Source of the DNA: Pseudoalteromonas sp. EB27
Lineage (GTDB): Bacteria; Pseudomonadota; Gammaproteobacteria; Enterobacterales; Alteromonadaceae
Reading direction: 5' to 3'
Assembly: GCF_001974875.1 (NCBI RefSeq)
Contig: NZ_MTQD01000005.1
Location: 186,001-250,000, forward strand
DNA: 64,000 nt
A program made the translations under genes and the position numbers. The notes under the pieces were generated by a model. The model was not told the DNA's origin and ran no database searches. It saw nothing but the letters and a program-made list of their open reading frames with translations. Of this stretch, positions 1 to 9,978 are shown one piece after another; positions within the stretch are counted from its first letter, which is position 1; every line of letters starts with the position of its first letter.

Positions 1-58
1 TAACTTCTTTTTTCATACTGAACACTTAAACTGAGAGTTTAAGACCATTTTAAGAAAA

Positions 59-135
59 TGGTCGGCGATGCAGGATTTGAACCTGCGACCCCTTGGACCC
101 AAACCAAGTGCGCTACCAAACTGCGCTAATCGCCG
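59..135 (-). tRNA. tRNA-Pro (anticodon TGG)
   Basis: Read on the minus strand this folds as a full cloverleaf with the anticodon loop TTTGGGT between CTTGG and CCAAG stems, giving anticodon TGG. The T-arm GTTCGAATC is present and the CCA end is encoded. It is the last of four tRNAs in a minus-strand operon and is identical over 77 bases to the copy at 381-457. Confidence 0.96.
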
Positions 136-149
136 ATATTCGTTGTAAA

Positions 150-226
150 TGGGGTGACTGATGGGGCTCGAACCCACGACAACCGGAATCACAATCCGGG
201 GCTCTACCAACTGAGCTACAATCACC
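150..226 (-). tRNA. tRNA-His (anticodon GTG)
   Basis: Minus-strand cloverleaf with anticodon loop TTGTGAT (anticodon GTG), T-arm GTTCGAGCC and an encoded CCA. It lies between tRNA-Arg and the second tRNA-Pro, matching the arg-his-pro type tRNA operon of gammaproteobacteria, here without the tRNA-Leu that E. coli carries in this operon. Confidence 0.96.
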
Positions 227-248
227 GCTATATTTACATGTTTTCAAA

Positions 249-325
<77 letters not shown>

Positions 326-380
326 ATCGAAAACTTCATAGTTTACCAATAAGCTATTCGATTATAATAAATTATAAAGA

Positions 381-457
381 TGGTCGGCGATGCAGGATTT
401 GAACCTGCGACCCCTTGGACCCAAACCAAGTGCGCTACCAAACTGCGCTAATCGCCG
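381..457 (-). tRNA. tRNA-Pro (anticodon TGG), first gene of the operon
   Basis: Exact 77-base duplicate of the tRNA-Pro at 59-135. It is promoter-proximal, so the operon reads Pro-Arg-His-Pro. The promoter lies about 45 bases upstream at 502-530. Confidence 0.96.
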
Positions 458-809
458 AAACTTATTATTGTTAGCGAGTGACCTCGTTGACAACGGGGTG
501 CATAATAGTGATTTGACGGGGTTAGGTCAAACGTTTTTTTAATAAAACCAATCAAGTGCTCATTTTTAGTGCACAATGGTTAAATATTACAATAGTCGGC
601 TGAAATTTAAACTATTTAACAACTCAAATGTTATATACATTAAAAGCAACTTGGCGCTGCTATGCTTTTCTGCGAAAATAGTAGGCACATTATAAAACGA
701 GTTATATAAAGAGTATGTTTTCTTTATTAGCATTTTTACCCCTATTTTATTATGCACTCGTTTTTAGAGTATCGGTATCTAGTTAATTAACCCCAATTAA
801 AGGTCACCC
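458..809. other. Divergent intergenic region: tRNA operon and folD
   Basis: This 352-base gap separates the minus-strand tRNA operon from folD. It holds the strong tRNA promoter at 502-530 and, towards folD, AT-rich sequence in which no single promoter for folD stands out. No gene was seen. Confidence 0.6.
502..530 (-). promoter_or_regulatory. Sigma-70 promoter of the tRNA operon
   Basis: On the minus strand a -35 TTGACC (525-530) and a -10 TATTAT (502-507) are separated by exactly 17 bases. The -10 is followed by a G/C-rich discriminator (GCACCCCG), as is typical of stable-RNA promoters under stringent control. The first tRNA begins about 45 bases further on. Confidence 0.85.
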
Positions 810-1664
810 ATGACGGCAAACATCATTGATGGTAAGGCAATCGCAAAACAAGTACGTAGCGCTGTAGCAGAACGCGTAAGTGAACGTGTAGTAAATGGTT
901 TACGTGCACCAGGACTTGCAGTAGTGCTCGTTGGACTTGATCCAGCAAGCCAAGTTTATGTTGGTTCAAAACGTAAAGCCTGTGAAGAAGTTGGCTTTAT
1001 CTCTAAATCATTTGATTTACCAGCAGACACACAAGAGCAAACTCTTTTAGATTTAATTGACGAGCTAAATAATGATGCCGAAGTTGATGGGATTTTAGTG
1101 CAGTTACCACTGCCAAAAGGCCTTGATGCTGAAAAGATTTTAGAACGTATTACCCCACATAAAGATGTTGATGGATTTCATCCATATAACATTGGTCGGT
1201 TAGCACAGCGTATGCCTGCTCTTCGCCCATGCACGCCTAAAGGTATTATTACATTACTTGATTCAACGGGTGTACGTTATAAAGGGATGCATGCCGTGGT
1301 AGTTGGCGCGTCAAATATTGTTGGTCGTCCAATGTCGTTAGAGCTTTTATTAGCCGGTTGTACTACCACAGTGTGCCATAAGTTTACTCAAGACTTAGAA
1401 ACGCATGTTCGCCGCGCTGACTTATTAGTTGTGGCTGTAGGTAAACCTGAATTTATACCTGGAGATTGGATAAAAGAAGGCGCTATCGTTATCGATGTAG
1501 GCATTAACCGCTTAGATACGGGTAAATTAGTCGGTGATGTTCAATACAGTGTGGCTGAACAAAAAGCGCATTTTATTACACCCGTACCGGGTGGCGTTGG
1601 CCCGATGACGGTCGCTAGCTTAATTGAAAACACACTTGAAGCATGTGAGAAATATCACAGCTAA
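810..1664 (+). CDS. folD: Bifunctional methylenetetrahydrofolate dehydrogenase/cyclohydrolase
   Basis: FolD interconverts 5,10-methylene-, methenyl- and 10-formyl-tetrahydrofolate in the cytosol, supplying one-carbon units for purines and formyl-Met. The 284 residues match the family length. Visible signatures are [13 protein letters not shown] with the catalytic lysine, [20 protein letters not shown], the NADP-binding segment [13 protein letters not shown] and the C-terminal [12 protein letters not shown]. The ATG follows AAAGG. It is a single gene with its own terminator, convergent with cysS, an order also seen near folD in related bacteria. Confidence 0.97.
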   Translation: MTANIIDGKAIAKQVRSAVAERVSERVVNGLRAPGLAVVLVGLDPASQVYVGSKRKACEEVGFISKSFDLPADTQEQTLLDLIDELNNDAEVDGILVQLPLPKGLDAEKILERITPHKDVDGFHPYNIGRLAQRMPALRPCTPKGIITLLDSTGVRYKGMHAVVVGASNIVGRPMSLELLLAGCTTTVCHKFTQDLETHVRRADLLVVAVGKPEFIPGDWIKEGAIVIDVGINRLDTGKLVGDVQYSVAEQKAHFITPVPGGVGPMTVASLIENTLEACEKYHS

Positions 1665-1680
1665 GCAGTTAAAAAATCAA

Positions 1681-1711
1681 AAAAGGGTTGCCATTTGGCA
1701 ACCCTTTTTTA
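1681..1711. terminator. Bidirectional terminator between folD and cysS
   Basis: Stem AAAAGGGTTGCC / GGCAACCCTTTT around an ATTT loop, with T-runs on both strands. It sits between the convergent stop codons of folD and cysS. Confidence 0.92.
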
Positions 1712-1736
1712 GTTAAACGTGAATTACTTTGAACGT

Positions 1737-3116
1737 TTACGCTTTACGCCACGTTGTTTTACCGGCTGAATCTTCAAGTATTACGCCTAATGCATTAAGC
1801 GCATCACGTGCTTCATCAGCAGCAGCCCAGTTTTTACTCGCACGTGCTTCATTACGTTTCACAATTAATGCTTCAATTGTCGCAACTTCGTCGTCATCTT
1901 GCCCGCCTTGTAAAAAAGCTTCCGGTGCTTGTTGAGCAACCCCTAGCACTTCACCAAGGCTGCGCAATATAAAGGCTAATTTGCCAGCTTGGCCTGCATC
2001 AGTGTCTTTCACGCGGTTTAGTTCTTTAGCAAGTTCGAACAACACAGGTAGTGCTTCTGGTGTATTAAAGTCGTCATTCATTGCTTTTCTAAATTTAGCA
2101 ACAAACTCATTGCCTTCTAAATCGCACTCTACCGGTTCTACATCACGAAGCGCTGTATAAATACGTTCAAGTGATGAACGCGCTTGGTCTAAATTTTCTT
2201 GTGAGTAATTTAGTTGGCTGCGGTAATGGCCTGAAATTAAAAAGTAACGAACAGATTCGGCATCGTATGCTTTTAAAACTTCTCGCACAGTAAAAAAGTT
2301 ATCTAACGACTTAGACATTTTTTCTTTGTTTACCTGAACCATGCCAGTATGAATCCATGTATTCACATACTTGCCGTTATTTGCACAGCACGATTGCGCA
2401 ATTTCGTTTTCATGATGTGGAAACTGTAAATCAGACCCCCCACCGTGAATATCAAAATGCTCGCCTAGGTGTTTTGAGCTCATTGCCGAACATTCGATAT
2501 GCCAACCCGGTCGCCCTTCACCCCACGGTGATGACCATGATGGCTCACCTGCTTTAGCTTTTTTCCATAACACAAAATCAAGTGGATCGTCTTTATCTTG
2601 AGCCACTTCAACGCGAGAACCTGATTGCAACATCGTTAAATCTTGCTGAGAAAGTGCACCGTATTGCTCAAACGTTGATACATCAAACAAAACATCGCCG
2701 TCAGCTGCAACATAGGCATGGCCTTTTTCAATCAAGCGCTTAACCATAACGATAATTTCATCCATATGGCTTGTAACTGTCGGTTCAATATCTGGGCGTA
2801 GCATATTTAAACTATCAAAATCTTCATGCATTGCTTTAGTCATGCGCACAGTTAAGTCATTTATTGACTCACCATTTTCATTCGCCCGTTTAATTATTTT
2901 ATCGTCGATATCTGTAATGTTTCGCACATATTTTAAATCGTAACCAATATGACGTAAGTAGCGCACAATAACGTCAAAACCTACAAAAGTACGAGCGTGT
3001 CCAATATGGCAGTAATCATAAATGGTGATACCACACACATACATGTCGATTTTTCCTTCGACCATAGGTTTAAATTGCTCTTTTTGTCGCGTGAGTGTGT
3101 TGTATATATTTACCAT
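1737..3116 (-). CDS. cysS: Cysteinyl-tRNA synthetase
   Basis: CysS charges tRNA-Cys with cysteine. The 459-residue protein shows the class I signature as CHIGHA near residue 36, a zinc-ligand cysteine in VCGIT, the [14 protein letters not shown] and [14 protein letters not shown] blocks that complete the zinc and active site, and the KMSKS loop ([10 protein letters not shown]). Its length is normal. It is divergent from ppiB with a short shared promoter region, as in E. coli. Confidence 0.98.
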   Translation of the reverse strand: MVNIYNTLTRQKEQFKPMVEGKIDMYVCGITIYDYCHIGHARTFVGFDVIVRYLRHIGYDLKYVRNITDIDDKIIKRANENGESINDLTVRMTKAMHEDFDSLNMLRPDIEPTVTSHMDEIIVMVKRLIEKGHAYVAADGDVLFDVSTFEQYGALSQQDLTMLQSGSRVEVAQDKDDPLDFVLWKKAKAGEPSWSSPWGEGRPGWHIECSAMSSKHLGEHFDIHGGGSDLQFPHHENEIAQSCCANNGKYVNTWIHTGMVQVNKEKMSKSLDNFFTVREVLKAYDAESVRYFLISGHYRSQLNYSQENLDQARSSLERIYTALRDVEPVECDLEGNEFVAKFRKAMNDDFNTPEALPVLFELAKELNRVKDTDAGQAGKLAFILRSLGEVLGVAQQAPEAFLQGGQDDDEVATIEALIVKRNEARASKNWAAADEARDALNALGVILEDSAGKTTWRKA

Positions 3117-3271
3117 TTACTTTGAGTCCTTGACTATTTACTTGAACAGTTATGTTACCACTTGAAAAGCCCCTGCTCTAGCGCTTTATAACAAACCAAA
3201 CATCTACTTTGTTAATCTTAGCCAACTACGATAAAATAGCGCCAATATTTAAACCGGATATAGGAAAACAC

Positions 3272-3763
3272 ATGGTTGTTCTACACACTAATTTTGGTGA
3301 CATCACCATTAAAATGTTTGAGAAAGAAGCTCCAAACACAGTTAAAAACTTTTTAGAGTACGCAAATGCTGATTTTTTCAACGGCACTATCTTTCATCGC
3401 GTAATCGATGGTTTTATGGTTCAAGGCGGTGGTTTTGTTCCAGGTATGGAACAAAAAGAAGTAAACGACCCAATTCAAAATGAAGCTAATAACGGTCTGT
3501 CTAATAAAGTAGGCACTTTAGCTATGGCACGTACACCTGATCCTCATTCAGCTACAGCACAGTTTTTCATTAACGTGAACAACAACGACTTTTTAAACCA
3601 TAGCAGCGAAACATCGCAAGGTTGGGGTTATTGTGTTTTTGCTGAAGTAGTAGAAGGCATGGACGTAGTAAATAAAATTAAAGTAGTTGCAACAGGTAGT
3701 ACTGGTTTTCACCAAGACGTACCTCTTGATGATGTGATCATCGAAAGTGTTACTGTTAGCTAA
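3272..3763 (+). CDS. ppiB: Peptidyl-prolyl cis-trans isomerase B (cyclophilin)
   Basis: Cytosolic cyclophilin that isomerises proline peptide bonds. The start chosen at 3272 follows TAGGAAAACAC and gives 163 residues beginning [20 protein letters not shown], which aligns with E. coli PpiB from residue 1; the longer in-frame reading upstream adds 21 residues unlike the family. Core motifs include [31 protein letters not shown] and the [17 protein letters not shown] segment. It is followed by a terminator and then lpxH. Confidence 0.96.
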   Translation: MVVLHTNFGDITIKMFEKEAPNTVKNFLEYANADFFNGTIFHRVIDGFMVQGGGFVPGMEQKEVNDPIQNEANNGLSNKVGTLAMARTPDPHSATAQFFINVNNNDFLNHSSETSQGWGYCVFAEVVEGMDVVNKIKVVATGSTGFHQDVPLDDVIIESVTVS

Positions 3764-3793
3764 TAGCGTTTGCTTACACTATTGTGAGCACTT

Positions 3794-3816
3794 AAGCGGG
3801 CATCTGCCCGCTTTTA
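3794..3816 (+). terminator. Terminator after ppiB
   Basis: Stem AAGCGGGCA / TGCCCGCTT with a 2-base loop (TC) followed by TT then an AT-rich tail. It would reduce read-through from ppiB into lpxH, which starts 24 bases later. Confidence 0.8.
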
Positions 3817-3839
3817 TTTAATAAAAAATAGACTAACCT

Positions 3840-4577
3840 ATGACTCGCCAAACTTACTTTATTGCAGATTTACACCTAAGCGAAAACCGCCCCGACATCA
3901 GCGCTGCATTTTTTGACTTTTTAAATACACATATACTAAATAAAGATGTAGATGCACTTTATATTTTGGGTGATTTTTTTGAAGTATGGGTTGGAGATGA
4001 CTACATTACTGCTCTGAGTGCCGATGTAGCAAAACATTTAAGCGCCATTAATGATGGTGGCACACCTGTTTACTTTATCCATGGCAATCGTGATTTCATT
4101 ATGCGCAAGCAGTATGCCGACATGGCCGCAATGACATTACTCGATGAACAAACAGTCATTGATTTATATGGTACGCCTACCGTAATTTTACATGGCGACG
4201 AAATGTGTACTCAAGATACTGAGTATCAAAAATTTCGTAAAAAGAGCCGTGGTTGGTGGTGGCCAAAATTGATGCTTGCAATGCCGCTTTGGTATCGTAA
4301 AAAAATAGCGCGTAATGCCCGCGAAAAAAGTAAATTAAGCCAGGCTGATAAACCTATCGAAATTTTAGACGTTGTCGATGAAGCTGTACTTGCAACCTTT
4401 GCCAAACATAACGTTACGAATATGATTCATGGTCATACTCACCGCCCTAATGTTCATACGTATAAAGTTAATGAACAAACACTTACTCGCACAGTGCTAG
4501 GTGACTGGTACACCCAAGGCTCTTATTTAGTCGTTACCCCTCAATCACAAGAATTAATTAGCACGCCTTTCGCATAA
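3840..4577 (+). CDS. lpxH: UDP-2,3-diacylglucosamine diphosphatase
   Basis: LpxH hydrolyses UDP-2,3-diacylglucosamine to lipid X and UMP in lipid A synthesis at the inner face of the cytoplasmic membrane. The 245-residue protein has the calcineurin-type metal motifs in order: IADLHLSE, LGDFFEVWVGDD, HGNRDF, HGDEMCTQD and MIHGHTHRPNVH. A basic, tryptophan-rich stretch (RKKSRGWWWPKL, residues about 132-143) fits the membrane-facing lid of the family. Position next to ppiB matches E. coli. Confidence 0.96.
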   Translation: MTRQTYFIADLHLSENRPDISAAFFDFLNTHILNKDVDALYILGDFFEVWVGDDYITALSADVAKHLSAINDGGTPVYFIHGNRDFIMRKQYADMAAMTLLDEQTVIDLYGTPTVILHGDEMCTQDTEYQKFRKKSRGWWWPKLMLAMPLWYRKKIARNAREKSKLSQADKPIEILDVVDEAVLATFAKHNVTNMIHGHTHRPNVHTYKVNEQTLTRTVLGDWYTQGSYLVVTPQSQELISTPFA

Positions 4578-4631
4578 TTTAAAATTCTGACTATTATTTA
4601 TCTATACATTTGAATAATAGTGAGAGGTTTA

Positions 4632-5426
4632 ATGATTAAGCTGTTAATTTTCATCGTAGTAATTGCCATTCCAACAAAAGTATTTAGCGAACAAACATGG
4701 CAAATTGTTACTGAAAACTACCCTCCCTATTTTAGCGAAAACTTGCCCAATAATGGTTGGTTATATGAAATAGCCCAATCAGCACTTAAAACACAAGGTA
4801 TTAATAGCGAAGTCGAGTTTACGACATGGAATCGCGCTTTAAAGCTATTAGAAAAAAACAGAAAAACAGCTATTTTAGGTGCTTTTTATTCATTAAAAAG
4901 AAATGAAGTTTTTTACTACTCCCGTCCACTTGCAGTTGCTCACTCAGGAGTTTTTAAGCGAAAAGAAAGTATTATTAATTTCGATGGTACAGTTCAATCA
5001 TTAACTCCTTATAGTATTGGTATAGAAGACAATGCCGTTGTAAGCCAAGAGTTTGCTAGAAATACGGATCTGGCAATAACGTCCACTAAAAGTCTTCCTA
5101 CAAGCTTATATTTACTACAACAAGGGCGTATTGATTTAGTCGCGGGTACTAAAGAGGTTGGAAAATATTGGCTTGAAAACACTAAAACCGAAGATTCGGA
5201 TGATAATAATATTGAGTATTTATCGCCAGATCTTGCTTCTCATAAACTATATTTAGTTGTCTCTAAATCAAATTATAGGGCCAAAGAATACTTACAAAAA
5301 TTTAATAGAGGAATTGATATAATAATTAACAATGGTCGCATTGCTAAAATTATGAAAAAACATAATTTCAGCAATCAGAAAATAACAGAGTATATTAATT
5401 TTTTAAAAGAAAATGAGGATATTTAA
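4632..5426 (+). CDS. Orphan periplasmic amino-acid-type substrate-binding protein (SBP_bac_3 family)
   Basis: About 264 residues with a signal peptide (MIKLLIFIVVIAIPTKVFS) and then the start of an SBP_bac_3 domain: WQIVTENYPPYFSENLPNNG, a cluster typical of polar amino acid binding proteins. ATG at 4632 follows GAGAGG; a GTG 12 bases upstream is in frame but overlaps that site. No permease or ATPase gene is adjacent, so it is an orphan, as many members are in Alteromonadales. Ligand unknown. The stop overlaps the convergent miaE stop by 4 bases. Confidence 0.8.
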   Translation: MIKLLIFIVVIAIPTKVFSEQTWQIVTENYPPYFSENLPNNGWLYEIAQSALKTQGINSEVEFTTWNRALKLLEKNRKTAILGAFYSLKRNEVFYYSRPLAVAHSGVFKRKESIINFDGTVQSLTPYSIGIEDNAVVSQEFARNTDLAITSTKSLPTSLYLLQQGRIDLVAGTKEVGKYWLENTKTEDSDDNNIEYLSPDLASHKLYLVVSKSNYRAKEYLQKFNRGIDIIINNGRIAKIMKKHNFSNQKITEYINFLKENEDI

Positions 5427-6184
5427 ACAGTAGGAATACCGCTATGAAATTTAAAATCAGTATCGGTTGTAGAAATTAACTCTTTTTCTTTTTCACCAAA
5501 AAAGTTTACGCGTTCGGTAATATCAAAATCAGCAATTTCTTGCGCTAAAGTTAAATAATCTTGGTAATGACGCGCTTCTGAACGTAACAACGAAATATAA
5601 AAATCACCTAAGCGTTTATCAACATGCGGTGCAAGCTTTGCAAAACGCTCACACGAACGCGCCTCAATATAAGCGCCTACTATTAGCTTATCGACTAATG
5701 CATCAGGCTCGAACGTTTTAACATGACGAAGCATACCTTTTGCGTAACGACATGGTGTAATACTACGATATTCAATACCGTACTCGTCCATAATTTCGAG
5801 AACTTGATAAAAATGATGTAGCTCTTCTTTTATCAGCAAAACCATTTTATCGATTAGCCCTTGCCCATATGGAGAACTCGATTTAGGAATTATGGATTTA
5901 GTTAGCTTATTTTTAGCTGCCAGATCGCGCCAATTACCTTCTCGTTTATAAATAAGCGTTTCAAACGGCTTTAGCCACTCGAGTAATGCATCACTACCCT
6001 CTTTATCTACCGCGTATTTACGTATTAAAAACATCGCACTTTGAGCTGCTTTTAATTCACAAATTAAGTGATCTATTAAAATGACTGATAAGTTTTCTTT
6101 TTTAATTGCTTGCCGCACCCACTGCTCTGGGGTGGTACACAATAAAAAGTTATTAATCGGCTCTAAAAGTTGGCTATGTGGCAC
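5423..6184 (-). CDS. miaE: tRNA-(ms2io6A37) hydroxylase
   Basis: MiaE is a non-haem di-iron monooxygenase that hydroxylates the isopentenyl group of ms2i6A37 in tRNAs reading UNN codons. The 253 residues begin with a typical region (LLEPINNFLLCTTPEQWV) and contain the ferritin-like helices with iron ligands: ELKAAQSAM, KEELHHFYQVLEIM, IEARSCERFAKL and SEARHYQDYL. Salmonella has this gene and E. coli K-12 does not. It is a single gene, convergent with the upstream binding protein. Confidence 0.93.
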   Translation of the reverse strand: MPHSQLLEPINNFLLCTTPEQWVRQAIKKENLSVILIDHLICELKAAQSAMFLIRKYAVDKEGSDALLEWLKPFETLIYKREGNWRDLAAKNKLTKSIIPKSSSPYGQGLIDKMVLLIKEELHHFYQVLEIMDEYGIEYRSITPCRYAKGMLRHVKTFEPDALVDKLIVGAYIEARSCERFAKLAPHVDKRLGDFYISLLRSEARHYQDYLTLAQEIADFDITERVNFFGEKEKELISTTDTDFKFHSGIPTV

Positions 6185-6390
6185 GTCGACTGCTCATTAC
6201 TAAATAAATTTGATAGACCGTTATTTTAACACGAAATTTTGTTTGGGATAAATCAAAGCACTCACCGACTTGATAATGTTAATAGCTAGTTAACTTGACT
6301 TTGCAAAATAAGTGAACCATAACTGTACAAAGACTGTATAAAAATAAACCAACCAAAACAGTAATACGTTCCTTTTATGGAGTAAGCACT

Positions 6391-6990
6391 ATGATATTGA
6401 ATCACCTCTGGGGCATTTATGCTCATCCACTTGAAGAATGGCAAACAATAGATAATCGCCATGAAAGTTTAACCTATAGTTTGTCACATATTTTATTGAT
6501 TGCTTTATTCCCTTCAATAATGGGCTACTACTCATCTGTTTATTTAGGGTGGAGTATAGGTGCCGGCGATCCCGTATTTTTAACACACGATAGTGCTCTG
6601 CTAATTGCAGGCGCAATGTATTTTGCTTTAATAGCGGGCGTATTCGCATTGGCTTATTTAGCCCATTGGATGGCCGTTACATTTGGCTCTAAGCCTACAT
6701 TTACACAAACACTTGAACTTGCAGCATATACTGCAACGCCAGTGTTTATGTCAGCACTCGCCGCTTTTTGGCCTGTACTCTGGTTTGTAGTTTGTGCAGG
6801 AATTATTGCACTAGCTTACTCGGTCTATTTACTCTATACCGGCGTACCTATACTTATGCATATCCCCGAAGAGCGTGGCTTTATTTACGCCAGCTCGGTA
6901 GTAACGTGTGGATTAATATTACTGGTTATTATTTTAGCTGTAACAGCGATGCTTTGGACAAATGGGATTGTTAGCCCTATGTTTACTTAA
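6391..6990 (+). CDS. Yip1-family inner-membrane protein
   Basis: A 199-residue hydrophobic protein with about five membrane segments and the N-terminal block HLWGIYAHPLEEWQTI, typical of bacterial Yip1-domain proteins such as E. coli YohC. The start follows TGGAG with 8-base spacing. The function of the family in bacteria is not established. It is monocistronic and ends before a strong bidirectional terminator shared with purF. Confidence 0.85.
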   Translation: MILNHLWGIYAHPLEEWQTIDNRHESLTYSLSHILLIALFPSIMGYYSSVYLGWSIGAGDPVFLTHDSALLIAGAMYFALIAGVFALAYLAHWMAVTFGSKPTFTQTLELAAYTATPVFMSALAAFWPVLWFVVCAGIIALAYSVYLLYTGVPILMHIPEERGFIYASSVVTCGLILLVIILAVTAMLWTNGIVSPMFT

Positions 6991-7034
6991 TAAAGAGTCG
7001 TGTTTGATGGAAATATTCCCTTTCTTTCCTTCGC

Positions 7035-7063
7035 AAAAAAGGAGCTAATTAGCTCCTTTTTTT
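7035..7063. terminator. Bidirectional terminator between the Yip1 gene and purF
   Basis: Stem AAAAAAGGAGCT / AGCTCCTTTTTT around AATT, with T-runs on both strands, between convergent genes. It also ends the long pdxB-to-purF gene block. Confidence 0.92.
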
Positions 7064-7090
7064 ATATTTAATAGTTTTTATCAATAACCA

Positions 7091-8617
7091 TTAATCAGCT
7101 TCGTTTTCGTCTTGGTTGTGTATTTCTAAACTTGAAGACATCGCACTTTCGCGGGTGCTTTTTGCTGAATCGTTACGTAGCTTATCAATTCGATTTAAAT
7201 AGTTTTGATCAATATCGCCAGTAATATATTGGCCATCAAATACTGAGGTTTCAAACTTAGTAATTTCAGGATTTTCTTGGCTAACTGCTGCAATTAAATC
7301 TTTTAACGATTGAAAGATTAAACCGTCAGACCCTATGCTTGCATTAATATCTTCTACTTCACGTCCGTGAGCAATAAGCTCAGCTGCTGAAGGCATATCA
7401 ATACCGTACACATTAGGGAAGCGTATTTCAGGTGCCGCTGATGCAAAGTAAACGTTTTTAGCGCCAGACTCTCGGGCCATTTCAACAATTTGTGCTGATG
7501 TTGTACCACGAACAATTGAGTCATCAACCAATAATACATTTTTACCTTTAAATTCGCGATCAATTGCGTTTAGCTTTTGACGCACTGACTTTTTACGCAT
7601 TTCCTGACCAGGCATGATAAATGTACGACCAATATAACGGTTTTTAACAAAACCTTGGCGATACGGTAAATCAAGTACACGTGCAATTTCCAGCGCTACA
7701 TCACATGAAGTTTCTGGAATTGGGATAACTACATCAATATCTTTGTCTGCCCATTCGCGTGCAATTTTTTCGCCTAGTTTAGTCCCCATATTTACACGTG
7801 TTGCATACACAGACATACGGTCTATTGTTGAGTCAGGTCGAGCAAAATAAACAAATTCAAAAATACACGGCGAGTAAGATGCCTTATCAGCACAACTAAG
7901 TGAATGGAATTCACCCTCTTCTGTAACATATATAGCTTCACCAGGTGCAACATCACGTACAAACTCAAAACCATCCGGTTTCAACGCAACGCTTTCTGAG
8001 GCAAACATGTACTCAGTACCTTTTTCGGTTTCGCGTTTACCAAATACAAGTGGGCGGATACCATTAGGGTCGCGAAAAGCAACAATGCCATGGCCGATAA
8101 TCATAGCAATCGTTGCATAGCCACCGCTTACTTTATTGTTTACTTCGGTTACCGCAGTAAAAATATCTTCAGGGTCTAAATGCAACTTATCAGACTTACT
8201 TAATTCATGTGCCATGATATTAAGTAAAATTTCAGAGTCTGACGTTGTATTAACGTGACGACGTGCTTCTGAGAATAACTGCTCTTTTAAAGCTTCTGCA
8301 TTAGTAAGGTTGCCATTATGGGCAAGCGCTATACCAAACGGTGAGTTAACATAAAAAGGTTGTGCTTCAGATGAGCTTGAAGATCCTGCTGTAGGATAAC
8401 GCACATGGCCAAGGCCAATTGTACCTTGGAGTCGTTTCATATGACGGGTGTGAAAGGCATCTTTCACAAGGCCATTTGCTTTGCGTAAGCTAAACGTATT
8501 ATTCTCAATGGTAATGATACCCGCGGCATCTTGACCACGGTGCTGCAAAACAGTTAAGCCATCATAAATCGCCTGATTCACAGGGGATGTTCCGACTATT
8601 CCAACGATACCACACAT
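7091..8617 (-). CDS. purF: Amidophosphoribosyltransferase
   Basis: PurF makes 5-phosphoribosylamine from PRPP and glutamine, the first step of purine synthesis. After Met removal Cys2 (MCGIVGIVG) becomes the catalytic N-terminal nucleophile of the Ntn glutaminase domain. Also visible are [11 protein letters not shown], the E. coli-type ring [12 protein letters not shown], and the PRPP loop [14 protein letters not shown] (about residues 365-378). The 508 residues match E. coli length. GAGG precedes the ATG by 9 bases. It is the last gene of the block, 18 bases after cvpA. Confidence 0.98.
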   Translation of the reverse strand: MCGIVGIVGTSPVNQAIYDGLTVLQHRGQDAAGIITIENNTFSLRKANGLVKDAFHTRHMKRLQGTIGLGHVRYPTAGSSSSSEAQPFYVNSPFGIALAHNGNLTNAEALKEQLFSEARRHVNTTSDSEILLNIMAHELSKSDKLHLDPEDIFTAVTEVNNKVSGGYATIAMIIGHGIVAFRDPNGIRPLVFGKRETEKGTEYMFASESVALKPDGFEFVRDVAPGEAIYVTEEGEFHSLSCADKASYSPCIFEFVYFARPDSTIDRMSVYATRVNMGTKLGEKIAREWADKDIDVVIPIPETSCDVALEIARVLDLPYRQGFVKNRYIGRTFIMPGQEMRKKSVRQKLNAIDREFKGKNVLLVDDSIVRGTTSAQIVEMARESGAKNVYFASAAPEIRFPNVYGIDMPSAAELIAHGREVEDINASIGSDGLIFQSLKDLIAAVSQENPEITKFETSVFDGQYITGDIDQNYLNRIDKLRNDSAKSTRESAMSSSLEIHNQDENEAD

Positions 8618-8635
8618 GTAATTTATCCTCGCCGA

Positions 8636-9130
8636 TTAACGGTTTACTGAATTTAAAAAGCTCGAGTTGTTTTCTAGGTACGAAAAGAACCATTCAACTA
8701 CAAAGCCAAATTCTGGAATCAAAATAGAATTGCCCCACCAGTGCGTATTGGGTGCACCAGTAAAAGCATCAAGAAAGAAGAGTAACGCGCTCACGACCAA
8801 CACGCCTCGTAGAGCACCAAACACTATGCCAAAAACACGGTCGGTACCCGATAAACCAGTACGATGTACAAGCTCACCTAAAATATAGTTTAGTAAACCG
8901 CCTAACAGTAGCGTCGCAAAGAATAATATGGCTATGGCCGCAGCATTTCTTAAAAGGGGTTCAGAAATGGTTGTTAGGAAGGAAGCTAAATATTGGTAAA
9001 ATAAGCTAGAGATGATAAAGGCGCCAGCCCATACCGCTAATGACATTGCTTCTTTTACAAAGCCGCGTATTAAACCGATGATGGTAGACAATGCAATGAT
9101 GCCAATAATGGCGTAATCAACCCAGATCAT
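8636..9130 (-). CDS. cvpA: CvpA family membrane protein
   Basis: CvpA is an inner-membrane protein with four predicted segments, needed for colicin V production and envelope robustness in enterobacteria. The ATG at 9130 gives [27 protein letters not shown], which aligns from residue 1 with E. coli CvpA (MVWIDYAII); a TTG three codons earlier is also open but lacks family support. 164 residues. The cvpA-purF pair is conserved in gammaproteobacteria and is PurR-regulated in E. coli; no convincing PurR box was found here. Confidence 0.94.
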   Translation of the reverse strand: MIWVDYAIIGIIALSTIIGLIRGFVKEAMSLAVWAGAFIISSLFYQYLASFLTTISEPLLRNAAAIAILFFATLLLGGLLNYILGELVHRTGLSGTDRVFGIVFGALRGVLVVSALLFFLDAFTGAPNTHWWGNSILIPEFGFVVEWFFSYLENNSSFLNSVNR

Positions 9131-9292
9131 AAGAACCAATTAGTCGCTAATTTGGGGCGCATTCTATACCCAAACATCGTTAGTATGCAAGTTTAAACGG
9201 GAGATTACTGGGTTGTAGTCAATACAAAAAATTAACATTATAGAATGGGTATTATGAGATAAAGATAATGATAAAAACAAATATAAATAAAT

Positions 9293-9317
9293 AAAAAAAG
9301 GCTTGTGATACAAGCCT
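9293..9317 (-). terminator. Terminator after dedD
   Basis: On the minus strand stem AGGCTTG / CAAGCCT with loop TATCA is followed by seven T. It separates dedD from cvpA, so cvpA-purF probably has its own promoter in 9131-9290. Confidence 0.85.
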
Positions 9318-9325
9318 CTTTATAA

Positions 9326-9967
9326 TTATTTTGTAACTTCGTATTGCGTAACTTTACCATTCAATTTAGTAAGCTCTTTCAGCTGGGGAAGCTGCTTTTG
9401 TAATTCATTTTTATCAAGCGAAGGACCAACAAATACCTTGGTTAACGTCCCATTTGGGGTTTTAATCGGTTTAGTAAACGTTTTAAACCCTTCAACTTTT
9501 AATTTAGCCTGTAATGCTTTTACATTTGCAACATGTGAAAAGCTACCTAATTGAATAACGTAAGCCATACTTGTTAGGTTTTCATCACTTTTACGAGGCG
9601 CAATAGATTTTGGTTTAGCTTGAACAGGCGCTTTTGTAATTGGTGTAGCTTTAGGTTCAATAGTCGCTTCAACAACTTTATTCTCTACAGCGTAGTCACT
9701 CTCATCCATAGCATTTTGCTGCTCAAAAGCTTCATCATCAGCTTGAATATCTTCAATTTCATCTTGTTTTAGTGGTTCAGCATTAGCCATGTTTTCATCA
9801 ATTGACTCTTGAAGATCGATTGTTTTGAACTCAGGGCTATCAGGAATCGCTTTAAAGCCTTCTTTATAATGCACTTTTTCGCCATCGAGTATATTAGGGA
9901 TAAACACAATTGCTGCGATCACTACTATACTTGTTCCGACTAAGCGATTAATAAAACTTGAGTTCAC
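9326..9967 (-). CDS. dedD: SPOR-domain cell division protein DedD
   Basis: DedD is a bitopic inner-membrane protein that promotes septal peptidoglycan synthesis and binds denuded glycan at the septum. Visible parts are an N-terminal anchor (NRLVGTSIVVIAAIVFIPNILDGE), a long acidic linker, a Pro/Lys-rich stretch and a C-terminal SPOR domain (YVIQLGSFSHVANVKALQAKL). A GTG start at 9967 is favoured: AGAGAGG then lies 6 bases away, while the ATG at 9973 abuts it, and the GTG aligns with residue 1 of E. coli DedD. The gene follows folC by 11 bases. Confidence 0.93.
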   Translation of the reverse strand: MNSSFINRLVGTSIVVIAAIVFIPNILDGEKVHYKEGFKAIPDSPEFKTIDLQESIDENMANAEPLKQDEIEDIQADDEAFEQQNAMDESDYAVENKVVEATIEPKATPITKAPVQAKPKSIAPRKSDENLTSMAYVIQLGSFSHVANVKALQAKLKVEGFKTFTKPIKTPNGTLTKVFVGPSLDKNELQKQLPQLKELTKLNGKVTQYEVTK

Positions 9968-9978
9968 CGACATCCTCT

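Noticed and set aside
25..43. Perfect inverted repeat CTTAAACT-GAG-AGTTTAAG at the left edge
   Set aside because: Considered as the tRNA operon terminator, but no T-run follows it on the minus strand; left as an unexplained hairpin.
9131..9290. PurR box upstream of cvpA-purF
   Set aside because: Only a poor match (CCCAAACATCGTTAGT) to the ACGCAAACGTTTGCGT consensus, so not called.
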